A DNA stretch of 10,725 bases. Source: JBFLXN01 sp040755715 [NCBI: Candidatus Edwardsbacteria bacterium]. Its GTDB lineage: Bacteria > Edwardsbacteria > AC1 > JBFLXN01. Made by a program: the position numbers and the translations under genes. Position 1 is the first letter of the stretch. Each line of letters begins with the position of its first letter. Under the pieces are notes generated by a model. The model made no database searches, was not told the DNA's origin, and saw only the letters and a program-made list of their open reading frames with translations. This document shows positions 1-5,381 of this stretch, piece after piece. Where the stretch lies: positions 1 through 10,725 of the forward strand of contig JBFLXN010000090.1 in NCBI GenBank assembly GCA_040755715.1, in the 5' to 3' direction.

Positions 1-2
1 GC

Positions 3-86
3 GTTATTCAGCGAAGGGCATACGGATTACGAGATGAAGAATATCTTCGCTTAAAAGTGTTAACCTGTATGCTCCCGGAAATCTAA
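3..86 (+). CDS. ISL3-type transposase, C-terminal fragment (5' end outside window)
   Basis: Frame 3 is open from the window edge to a TAA at 84-86 and encodes 27 residues containing the stretch RRAYGLRDEEYLRLKVL. Seen: an Arg-rich turn, then Y-G, then an acidic/basic helix close to the stop. Known: ISL3-family (IS204/IS1001/IS1096/IS1165) DDE transposases end in a similar 'I(K/Q)RRAYG(F/L)R' tail shortly before the stop. The IS-like terminal sequence at 101-126 directly downstream agrees with this. The catalytic DDE residues would lie upstream of the window, so I cannot say whether the full gene is intact. Another DDE family is possible but less likely. Confidence 0.65.
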   Translation, partial: VIQRRAYGLRDEEYLRLKVLTCMLPEI

Positions 87-100
87 AAAATGGCTCAATT

Positions 101-126
101 TTACCCACTCAGTTTGGAGATGACCC
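101..126. mobile_element. Probable terminal inverted repeat (right end) of the ISL3-type element
   Basis: Read inward from outside, the sequence starts GGGTCATCTCC and runs on to GTGGGTAAA. It sits 15 bases after the transposase stop, where an IS end should be. ISL3-family ends typically begin GG and carry a GTGGG-like block. The partner end is outside the window and no target duplication can be tested. The outer boundary near 126 is an inference. Confidence 0.5.
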
Positions 127-211
127 ATAAATCTTTAATGAGACATCGCAGGGTTTAACGAGATTGTATTTGGTCGTGGTTGAAAAATAGCATGGATTTG
201 GAACAATTTGA

Positions 212-257
212 AGGGTATAGGGTTCTGTGTTGAGCTTGGTACTTTCTTCTATACCCT
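212..257. repeat. 9-bp inverted repeat at the 3' end of the propeller gene
   Basis: AGGGTATAG at 212-220 is complementary to CTATACCCT at 249-257, with a 28-base loop; the right arm overlaps the propeller stop codon. There is no good T-run after it in the minus-strand direction, so it is at best a weak terminator or 3' stabilising hairpin. The rest of 127-255 shows nothing recognisable. Confidence 0.3.
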
Positions 258-2115
258 ATTCCTCATCACGAATAACCGAAATACTTGAACCCTCGTAATT
301 TGCCACATAGATTCGGTTCTGCACAGGATTCCAGGCAAAGGCACAAGGCCAGTCTCGCACGGCAATTGTCGTAATCACACTATTTGTTGCCCCATCAATC
401 ACGGTCACATTAGCGCTTCTACTATTTGCGCAGTAGACCTTGTTATTGGTCAGATTATAGACTAAAGCATGAGGATAATAATCCCAAACTTTGATTGTGG
501 TAATGACGCTATTGGTTGCCCCATCAATCACGGTCACATTAGCGCTTCTACTATTTGCGCAGTAGACCTTGTTATTGGTCAGATTATAGACCAAGGCACA
601 AGGAGCATCACCAACTGTGATTGTGGTAATGACAGTATTTGTTGCGCCATCAATTATAGTCACATTATCGCTACCCGCATTTGCGCAGTAGACCTTATTA
701 TTGGTCGGATTATAGACCAAGGCACAAGGAGCATCACCAACTGTGATTGTGGTAATGATGCTATTGCTCGCGCCATCAATCACGGTCACATTCTCGCTCA
801 AACAATTTGCGCAGTAGACCTTGTTATTGGTCAGATTATAGACTAAAGCATGAGGACCATCACCGACTTTGATTGTGGTAATGACGCTATTGGTTGCCCC
901 ATCAATTATGGTCACATTAGCGCTAAAATAATTTGCGCAGTAGACCTTGTTATTGGTGGAATTATAGACTAAGGCATAAGGATAATAATCCCCGACTGGG
1001 ATGGTGGTAATGACGCTATTTGTTGCCCCATCAATTATGGTCACATTAGCGCTAAAATAATTTGCGCAGTAGACCTTGTTATTGGTCAGATTATAGACTA
1101 AAGCATGAGGACCATCACCGACTTTGATGGTGGTAATGACGCTATTGGTTGCCCCATCAATCACGGTCACATTATCACTGATCCGATTTGCGCAGTAGAC
1201 CTTATTATTGGTGGAATTATAGACTAAGGCATAAGGATAATAATCCCCGACTTTGATGGTGGTAATGACGCTATTGGTTGCCCCATCAATCACGGTCACA
1301 TTGTTGCCATACTCATTTGCGCAGTAGACCTTGTTATTAGTCGAATTATAAACCAAGGCACAAGGATAATCCCTGACTTTGATGGTGGTAATGATGCTAT
1401 TTGTTGCCCCATCAATCACGGTCACATTGTTGCCATACTTATTTGCGCAGTAGACCTTGTTATTAGTCGAATTATAAACCAAGGCCCAAGGATAATCCCT
1501 GACTTTGATGGTGGTAATGACGCTATTGGTTGCCCCATCAATCACGGTCACATTGTTGCCATACTCATTTGCGCAGTAGACCTTGTTATTAGTCGGATTA
1601 TAGACTAAAGCATAAGGAAAATCCCCGACTGGGATGGTGGTCAGGGCGCTATTTGTTGCCCCATCAATCACGGTTACATTGTCGCTCAAACAATTTGCGC
1701 AGTAGACCTTATTATTGGTCGGATTATAGACTAAGGCATGAGGACCATCACCGACTGTGATTGTAGTAATGACGCTATTGGTTGTACCATCAATCACGGT
1801 TACATTGTCGCTTCTACTATTTGCGCAGTAGACCTTGTTGTTGGTCGAGTTCCAACAAAGGGCAACAGTATTCGAGCCCGCAGGAATTTTAGCAATCTTT
1901 TCGTTCGTTGCCCCATCAATCACAATCACGCAATTATCACCTTCACTACCAACATAGATTCTATTATTCGTTACATTATAGGTGAAGGATTGAGGCGCGC
2001 GAACGCCACAAAGGGAATCCGGAATATAAATTGTGGTCTCAAGCCATTGTCCATTTATCACTGTTGCAAACAAAAAACCGAAGATTATCCACAATTTTGA
2101 TTTTAATTTATTCAT
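256..2115 (-). CDS. Secreted YVTN beta-propeller repeat protein, 14 repeats (619 aa)
   Basis: The start at 2115 is set by a GGAGG at 2121-2125 with 5-base spacing; the in-frame ATGs further upstream have no comparable site. Residues 1-23 form a signal peptide (Lys-rich start, hydrophobic core, cleavage near NGQ). From residue 40 there are 14 units of 41-43 aa, each with the pattern ALVYN-TNNKVYCAN-NVTVIDGATN-TTI-VG; the last, partial unit ends the protein. Known: YVTN/SMP-30-like units each build one four-stranded blade, and seven blades close a propeller. Fourteen units therefore suggest two stacked seven-bladed propellers (inference). Twelve blades carry Cys where family members usually have Val (YVAN to YCAN). 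No C-terminal sorting or anchor domain is seen, so it is probably exported or periplasmic. The ligand is unknown. It stands alone on its transcript. Confidence 0.9.
   Translation of the reverse strand: MNKLKSKLWIIFGFLFATVINGQWLETTIYIPDSLCGVRAPQSFTYNVTNNRIYVGSEGDNCVIVIDGATNEKIAKIPAGSNTVALCWNSTNNKVYCANSRSDNVTVIDGTTNSVITTITVGDGPHALVYNPTNNKVYCANCLSDNVTVIDGATNSALTTIPVGDFPYALVYNPTNNKVYCANEYGNNVTVIDGATNSVITTIKVRDYPWALVYNSTNNKVYCANKYGNNVTVIDGATNSIITTIKVRDYPCALVYNSTNNKVYCANEYGNNVTVIDGATNSVITTIKVGDYYPYALVYNSTNNKVYCANRISDNVTVIDGATNSVITTIKVGDGPHALVYNLTNNKVYCANYFSANVTIIDGATNSVITTIPVGDYYPYALVYNSTNNKVYCANYFSANVTIIDGATNSVITTIKVGDGPHALVYNLTNNKVYCANCLSENVTVIDGASNSIITTITVGDAPCALVYNPTNNKVYCANAGSDNVTIIDGATNTVITTITVGDAPCALVYNLTNNKVYCANSRSANVTVIDGATNSVITTIKVWDYYPHALVYNLTNNKVYCANSRSANVTVIDGATNSVITTIAVRDWPCAFAWNPVQNRIYVANYEGSSISVIRDEE
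355..1875. repeat. Twelve near-identical 126/129-bp tandem repeats inside the propeller gene
   Basis: These are blades 2-13 of the propeller (residues 81-587). Nine units are 42 codons and three (blades 7, 9, 13) are 43 codons through an extra Tyr in D-Y-Y-P. DNA identity between units is high even at silent positions, for example around the VYCAN and VIDGATN codons, which points to recent duplication or gene conversion. Blades 1 and 14 are clearly more divergent, as expected for edge units of an expanding array. Confidence 0.9.
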
Positions 2116-2150
2116 CGTTACCTCCATATAGGCTCTTAACCATTTTGTGT

Positions 2151-2202
2151 GGAAGAAAGGCAGACAGACTCCTAGTCCCTGTGGTTTCATAACTACCCTT
2201 CC
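2151..2202 (-). promoter_or_regulatory. Possible structured 5' leader of the propeller gene
   Basis: In the untranslated region 36-87 bases before the propeller start, three nested pairings fit: 2151-2155 with 2198-2202 (GGAAG/CTTCC), 2159-2163 with 2193-2197 (one G-U pair in RNA), and an inner hairpin 2167-2170 with 2174-2177 (GACT/AGTC, 3-base loop). The first two helices are separated by a 3-base bulge on one side. It matches no riboswitch class that I recognise. Short stems like these can arise by chance. Confidence 0.3.
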
Positions 2203-2225
2203 GTATATTCGAAATGGCGTATAAT

Positions 2226-2291
2226 GCTCGGCTATGCGAAGCATCCAAGCCAACCGGGAGCCGAGGGCGAATTTATTCGCAACTTGCGCAA
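2226..2291. repeat. Cluster of hairpin-forming inverted repeats upstream of the propeller gene
   Basis: Within 66 bases: CTCGGCT (2227-2233) pairs with AGCCGAG (2259-2265); ATGC/GCAT with a 3-base loop (2234-2244) lies inside it; GCGAAT/ATTCGC with a 2-base loop (2267-2280) follows; and the palindrome TTGCGCAA sits at 2284-2291. Possible readings are a REP-like element, a structured RNA, or a far-upstream part of the propeller leader. No protein-coding signal is convincing here. Confidence 0.4.
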
Positions 2292-2450
2292 CCGTCCTGG
2301 CGAGGATGTTTGGTCGAAGTGAGGCGAATTGTGCTATGTGCTTTCGTCTGCTTTTTTGTTTATCTGTGTTTTTATTTTATTATAATTATACAATTTTTTT
2401 AAAATAAAGTCAAATAAAATCTTTGCAACCACAAATGGATACAGAGATTT

Positions 2451-2482
2451 AGTGATTAAGTGATTGAGTGATTAGGTGATTG
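2451..2482. repeat. Four 8-bp tandem repeats (AGTGATTA/G type)
   Basis: AGTGATTA, AGTGATTG, AGTGATTA and GGTGATTG follow each other without gaps. The low-complexity sequence continues to about 2575 with degenerate TTGTT and TTCGTG repeats. No gene is supported in 2292-2582; it looks like intergenic repeat sequence. Confidence 0.6.
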
Positions 2483-2582
2483 AATAAATTGATAAATTGT
2501 TAAAGTGTTATTAAGTTGTTTAGTTGTTTGGTTCTTTCGTTTTTTAGTTTTTTCGTGTTTTCGTGGTTAATTTTGACTTTTG

Positions 2583-2642
2583 TCCCTCATTTCCTAACCT
2601 GTCCTCCAAAGCGTAGCGTCGGAGGAATGGAAAGTTGAGGGA
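2583..2642. repeat. 60-bp nested inverted repeat
   Basis: TCCCTCA (2583-2589) pairs with TGAGGGA (2636-2642), TTTCC (2590-2594) with GGAAA (2629-2633), and TCCTCC (2602-2607) with GGAGGA (2621-2626), leaving a 13-base apex with GCGTAGCG. It lies 16 bases downstream of the predicted start site of the minus-strand promoter at 2665-2693, so it would be near the 5' end of that transcript. Confidence 0.55.
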
Positions 2643-2664
2643 TTGAGTTTTAAACTTTTTATAT

Positions 2665-2693
2665 ATTATACAAAAGAAAAAAGATTTTGTCAA
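2665..2693 (-). promoter_or_regulatory. Perfect consensus sigma-70-type promoter with no obvious gene
   Basis: On the minus strand TTGACA (2688-2693), a 17-base spacer and TATAAT (2665-2670) match the consensus at all 12 positions. Transcription would start near 2658 and run into the inverted repeat at 2583-2642. No ORF with a Shine-Dalgarno site follows before the propeller gene region, so the product may be a short RNA or a promoter left from a lost gene or element. Confidence 0.6.
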
Positions 2694-2719
2694 GAGGCTG
2701 TTCAATAACCCACAATTTT

Positions 2720-2820
2720 GGTAGCCGACGGCTTTATGCCGTCGTTTTGTCTCGTTGGTAGCCGAGGACTCCCTGCCCTCGTAAGCGGAATACATCTGCA
2801 TTCCCCCTTAATAAAAGGGG
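2720..2820. repeat. Array of REP-like hairpins
   Basis: Four stem-loops in about 100 bases: CGACGGC/GCCGTCG with loop TTTAT (2726-2744), followed by a T-run on the plus strand; an imperfect second copy beginning with the same GGTAGCCGA (from 2757); GGAAT/ATTCC (2787-2804); and CCCCTT/AAGGGG with a 5-base loop (2804-2820). The repeated GGTAGCCGA headers, 37 bases apart, suggest a dispersed repeat family. The first hairpin plus T-run could also terminate plus-strand transcripts. Confidence 0.5.
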
Positions 2821-2859
2821 CTAGGGGGGTTGTCTTCAGTAACATTTTATCCTACGCCA

Positions 2860-2946
2860 CTACTTTTGAATTCCATTACTTTTCATATTATTTTTTACAC
2901 TACCGGGAAACCCATAATTGGGACAAAACTGATCTTTTAATCGCAT
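2860..2946 (-). CDS. 28-aa ORF with promoter and RBS, possible transposase N-terminal stub
   Basis: ATG at 2946 is preceded by AAGGAG (2952-2957) at 5-base spacing, itself downstream of a good promoter (2970-2997). The peptide starts MRLKDQFCPNYGFPG and stops after 28 codons. Inference: the FCPN-YG start resembles the zinc-ribbon N-terminus (a CPN motif then a short loop with Gly) of some transposases common in environmental bacteria, so this may be the first exon-like stub of a decayed IS whose body is gone. No second Cys pair remains. It may equally be a spurious short ORF with a lucky initiation region. Confidence 0.3.
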   Translation of the reverse strand: MRLKDQFCPNYGFPGSVKNNMKSNGIQK

Positions 2947-2969
2947 TGCGGCTCCTTTCTACTACCTTT

Positions 2970-2997
2970 ATTGTAGCAGAAAAGAACCACAAGTCAA
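2970..2997 (-). promoter_or_regulatory. Promoter overlapping the 3' end of the nucleotidyltransferase gene
   Basis: TTGACT (2992-2997), a 16-base spacer and TACAAT (2970-2975) on the minus strand. The TGA stop of the upstream nucleotidyltransferase gene is embedded in the -35 box. It would drive the 28-codon ORF at 2860-2946. The flank ACTTGTGGTT recurs on the same strand near 10657-10666. Confidence 0.5.
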
Positions 2998-3503
2998 GAG
3001 ATTTTACTATAAATCAGGGACATTAGGGCTTTTGCAATACTCTGGAATCTCGATAATTTTCCTTTTGGGTCATATAACACTTTATACTTGCTAAGGTGCC
3101 AGAGTGCAACTGGTGAAGTCTGGCTCCAGGCTTTATCAGAGCGAAAGGCAAACAATTTACCTAAGCCCATCTGCCCAAAATTAAGTACAGTGAAGTGAAT
3201 TCCAGGATCTTGGACCTCTGCCCATGGTCGCATCGGTAATTTACCTATTTCGTCTTGCATAAGGTTACCAATTTTATTATGGTCTTTCTTTGACAAGAAA
3301 ATGGAAGCATCACAATCAGAAAACTCATCTGCAGCCCCAAAAGAGGCGGTTCCAGTCACTGCTACCATCAAATTCTTCTCATACGCAAGAAATTTCTTCA
3401 GAACCATTGGCAAAATGAGTTCGAAAAAGTATTCCTTGCAAGCTCTAATTTGCTTCTCGCTCATCTCCAGTCGTTTTTTCAAAAGTGTGTCTTCGTTATT
3501 CAT
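2994..3503 (-). CDS. Nucleotidyltransferase-fold protein (169 aa), possibly 3'-truncated
   Basis: A pol-beta-type nucleotidyltransferase motif is seen at residues 51-65: GTASFGAADEFSDCD, with D63 and D65 as the metal-binding pair and Gly/Ser before them. Known: this fold transfers an NMP from NTP to small molecules (ANT antibiotic enzymes), RNA or proteins. The third carboxylate expected in a later strand (near residues 102-109, HFTVLNFG) is not obvious. Residues 131-150 (ALWHLSKYKVLYDP) resemble the 'gene-for-kanamycin-nucleotidyltransferase' and DUF4037-like helical/strand region. Start ATG 3503 has GAGG at 7-base spacing and overlaps the acetyltransferase stop by 8 bases, indicating translational coupling. 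Many relatives have a C-terminal helical domain that is missing here, and the stop lies inside an unrelated promoter, so truncation by an insertion is plausible. Confidence 0.75.
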   Translation of the reverse strand: MNNEDTLLKKRLEMSEKQIRACKEYFFELILPMVLKKFLAYEKNLMVAVTGTASFGAADEFSDCDASIFLSKKDHNKIGNLMQDEIGKLPMRPWAEVQDPGIHFTVLNFGQMGLGKLFAFRSDKAWSQTSPVALWHLSKYKVLYDPKGKLSRFQSIAKALMSLIYSKIS

Positions 3504-4113
3504 CTTTTTTCCTCAATTCCATCCACCAAAAGCGAATTTGTGGAACCTCTCCATCTAATCGCACATGGGGGCGCAAAAAGTCATATCGTGATTGCTCCAT
3601 ATCTATTTTATTCAAATCTTCGTCATCGTGCCAAAATTCTTCTGTCTTGACATACCCTGCCTTCTCATAGCAGCGTATAGCAGGTGCATTGGATGCAGTG
3701 ACATCAAGGCGCAACGCTTTTAATCCACACTTAAAGCACCAACTGGAAACCTTACGAATAACTCGTGTACCTATACCCTTGTTGCACCACAAGGGATGAA
3801 TACGAAATGCCATATTACCAACTTTTCGCCCAGCCCAGTCAATCTGCACGAGCGAAAGATAACCTATGGCTGATTGCGTTGCGTGGTCGATTATCAAAGT
3901 AATCCTGTTCTGTCTCTCCTCTCGTGAGCGAAAATGGTGGTCCTTTTCCTCAGAACTCATCTCTCTAAAGCTGAAATTCATAGACTCGTAGGGAAAAGGA
4001 TAGCCTGGCCACTTCGCCAGTTCGTCCAAATCCTTACGTTCCCACAATCGTATCGTAAGCTCTGCTTTATGAATTGGAAGCGTTTTAATCATATTTTGTT
4101 TAGAGACTCTCAA
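3496..4113 (-). CDS. GNAT-family N-acetyltransferase (205 aa)
   Basis: Acetyl-CoA-dependent acyltransferase fold. Motif A is seen at residues 105-119: IHPLWCNKGIGTRVI, with the NKGIGT loop that binds the CoA pyrophosphate. Motif B follows at 136-153 (LDVTASNAPAIRCYEKAG), with N142 and Y149 in the usual positions. The N-terminal strand LTIRLWERKDLDELAKW is typical of RimJ/AAC(6')-like GNATs. The last 40 residues, with Trp-rich IRFWWMELRKKDE, are not a standard extension. The start is TTG at 4113, supported by GGTG 4 bases upstream; an ATG at 4092 is possible but has no nearby ribosome site. It begins 22 bases after the phosphotransferase stop and overlaps the nucleotidyltransferase start by 8 bases. 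The substrate is unknown: an aminoglycoside-like compound, another amine or a protein N-terminus are all possible. Confidence 0.85.
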   Translation of the reverse strand: MRVSKQNMIKTLPIHKAELTIRLWERKDLDELAKWPGYPFPYESMNFSFREMSSEEKDHHFRSREERQNRITLIIDHATQSAIGYLSLVQIDWAGRKVGNMAFRIHPLWCNKGIGTRVIRKVSSWCFKCGLKALRLDVTASNAPAIRCYEKAGYVKTEEFWHDDEDLNKIDMEQSRYDFLRPHVRLDGEVPQIRFWWMELRKKDE

Positions 4114-4135
4114 CTTACACCTTTCTTGTCATATT

Positions 4136-5179
4136 TTAGGCATTTTTTAAATATGCATGCAGTATATCATCATGCATGCGCTGATAGCGTTCAGGGGCTT
4201 TTAATTCCCGTTGGATAGACTTAATCAATCTGTATTGGTTATCTTCAGGTTCTCCCGGAAACAGGATAATGTGTCCAACAGCATAATATAGGTCGTGAGC
4301 GCACATCATTAAAGGTAAAGCTTCTATCTCCTCTTCACTCAGATGAGCGTGCATTTGGAATTTCTTAAACAAACGAGCTTTCTCTAATCCACTCCGCTTA
4401 TTGTAATACCAATTAGCAGCTCTGGCGAAGTCTGTAATTCTCGGCTCAAAGGAGTAGCAATCCAAATCAAATACTGCTACTTCTTTCTTGTTAGATACAA
4501 AAACATTGCTGGGATGGAAATCCCCGTGCGTAACCATGTGAGGCAAGGTGTGAATCTCTTGTTCTTTCAATATTCTATCAAATTTACAGATGCCGGAATA
4601 TACTTGAGGAAGAAGGTTCAGGAATCTCTCCCGATAAGGACTATCCGAGACTTCTGATTCAGCTTTTTGGATTATCTTGCATTCCTCTACGAAGCGCGGC
4701 ACTTGATCCAAAGGTATTACCCATGCCCAACTCTTCCGTTGACGAAACTTTTGAGCGTTACAAACGATGGCATCCCAAAGAGAGTGTGAGCGAAGTTTTT
4801 CACAACAATTAATCCAAAGTCCTTGAATCGAGGATAGGACAAGAAGGTCATCCATGCAGTCATCATTTCCACACCGCCAATCACACCACGGGAATAATGC
4901 CCATAACTCACCTTTTACTTCCACGAAAGTTTCTCCATCCTTTGTAAGAATGGGAATATTAGTGTTCAGCCCAGCATGCTGCATCAGCGTTGCAAATAGA
5001 AATTGCACACGTAAGTCCTCAGCATCCATATAAGGGTTGAATTTTCGCAAAGCATACAATTTGTTGCCAGCTCTCACCCGAAAGGCTCTATGAGTGGCTT
5101 TAAGTTCACAAACAATCTCAGCTTTCTCATCCAGATTATATTTTTCAATGACTTTCTGTGCTTTTTGGTCATCCATCAT
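4136..5179 (-). CDS. APH/ThrB-like phosphotransferase (347 aa)
   Basis: Aminoglycoside phosphotransferase / homoserine-kinase-II superfamily. Visible motifs: an N-lobe strand LYALRKF (residues 41-47) carrying the likely ATP-binding Lys or Arg; the catalytic loop HGDFHPSN (218-225) with D220 as base and N225 for metal; and the DFG-like FDLD (237-240) with D238 as metal ligand. Length suits the family. Known members phosphorylate hydroxyls of antibiotics, homoserine, choline, methylthioribose or spore-coat substrates; nothing here selects among them. Two ATGs (5179, 5176) follow GGGAGG at 5185-5190 with spacing 5 or 8; the first is chosen. It is the promoter-proximal gene of a three-gene operon with the acetyltransferase (22-base gap) and nucleotidyltransferase. 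All motif residues are present, so it is probably active. Confidence 0.85.
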   Translation of the reverse strand: MMDDQKAQKVIEKYNLDEKAEIVCELKATHRAFRVRAGNKLYALRKFNPYMDAEDLRVQFLFATLMQHAGLNTNIPILTKDGETFVEVKGELWALFPWCDWRCGNDDCMDDLLVLSSIQGLWINCCEKLRSHSLWDAIVCNAQKFRQRKSWAWVIPLDQVPRFVEECKIIQKAESEVSDSPYRERFLNLLPQVYSGICKFDRILKEQEIHTLPHMVTHGDFHPSNVFVSNKKEVAVFDLDCYSFEPRITDFARAANWYYNKRSGLEKARLFKKFQMHAHLSEEEIEALPLMMCAHDLYYAVGHIILFPGEPEDNQYRLIKSIQRELKAPERYQRMHDDILHAYLKNA

Positions 5180-5190
5180 TATCGCCTCCC

Positions 5191-5271
5191 TAAAATCATA
5201 TCCTGAAAAATTATTTTATTCTTTTTGTAAACTCGTCAAGAGATTGACCGAGAATTTTTTAAAATCATATC
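5191..5271. repeat. 12-bp direct repeats flanking the operon promoter
   Basis: TAAAATCATATC occurs at 5191-5202 and again at 5260-5271, one copy on each side of the promoter at 5210-5239. The downstream copy covers the predicted start site. Both are followed within a few bases by AAAAATTAT. They could be operator half-sites, or a duplication footprint marking the joint between the operon and the transaldolase remnant. Confidence 0.35.
5210..5239 (-). promoter_or_regulatory. Promoter of the phosphotransferase-acetyltransferase-nucleotidyltransferase operon
   Basis: TTGACG (5234-5239), 18-base spacer, AATAAT (5210-5215) on the minus strand: five of six matches in each box. Predicted start near 5203 gives a leader of about 24 bases before the GGGAGG site. 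A TAAAAT at 15-base spacing is a less likely -10. No terminator separates the three genes downstream. Confidence 0.5.
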
Positions 5272-5381
5272 GCGTAACCATAAAAATTATCCTTTACTTT
5301 AGCTAACACTGTTGGATTATTCGTCACCCCATCTACTATACTCCAATTTATTGCAGAGCGAATTTCGTCCAAATTTATTGT
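5265..5381 (-). pseudogene. Transaldolase-like (TalC/fructose-6-phosphate aldolase type) N-terminal remnant
   Basis: One minus-strand frame between a region without start codon and a TGA at 5265-5267 reads 38 codons including LDEIRSAINW and SIVDGVTNNPTVLAK. Known: short transaldolases start with a DTAN-(L/I)-EEI(R/K) helix followed by G(I/V)(V/L)DGVTTNP(S/T)L(I/L)AKEG; the match covers this order and spacing, with one substitution (TTNP to TNNP). The first strand with the DTAN motif and everything after about residue 45 is missing, so only the first fifth of a ~215-aa enzyme survives. It starts inside the final codons of the TPR fragment (overlap 5375-5381), next to an AAGGAG, probably the original gene's ribosome site. 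Confidence 0.6.

Noticed and set aside
469-846. Plus-strand open frames within the propeller gene (also 1738-2100)
   Set aside because: They are antisense shadows of the repeat array, repeating the same translated pattern, with no ribosome sites.
355-1875. Regular 126-bp repeats that could suggest a CRISPR array or satellite
   Set aside because: The unit is a multiple of three, one minus-strand frame is open throughout, and each unit encodes a YVTN blade; there are no unique spacers.
2116-2253. N-terminal extension of the propeller protein to an upstream start at 2253
   Set aside because: The extension has no signal-peptide or domain sense and no ribosome site, whereas the start at 2115 has GGAGG and begins a proper signal peptide.
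2214-2402. 62-codon plus-strand ORF with a hydrophobic tail
   Set aside because: It runs across the hairpin cluster and an A/T-rich tract; the apparent membrane segment comes from low-complexity T-rich DNA and there is no ribosome site.
2404-2600. Search for tRNA or rRNA in the long gene-poor region
   Set aside because: No cloverleaf, T-loop GTTCRA box with matching stems, or rRNA-like conserved blocks were found here or elsewhere in the window.
2544-2801. 85-codon minus-strand ORF
   Set aside because: It crosses the consensus promoter, the inverted repeat and the REP-like hairpins; composition is that of repeat DNA.
2718-3026. 102-codon plus-strand ORF
   Set aside because: Spans the hairpin array and overlaps the real promoter and the end of the nucleotidyltransferase on the other strand; no domain seen.
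4092-4113. ATG at 4092 as start of the acetyltransferase
   Set aside because: No ribosome site within usable distance; the TTG at 4113 has GGTG 4 bases upstream. The alternative cannot be fully excluded.
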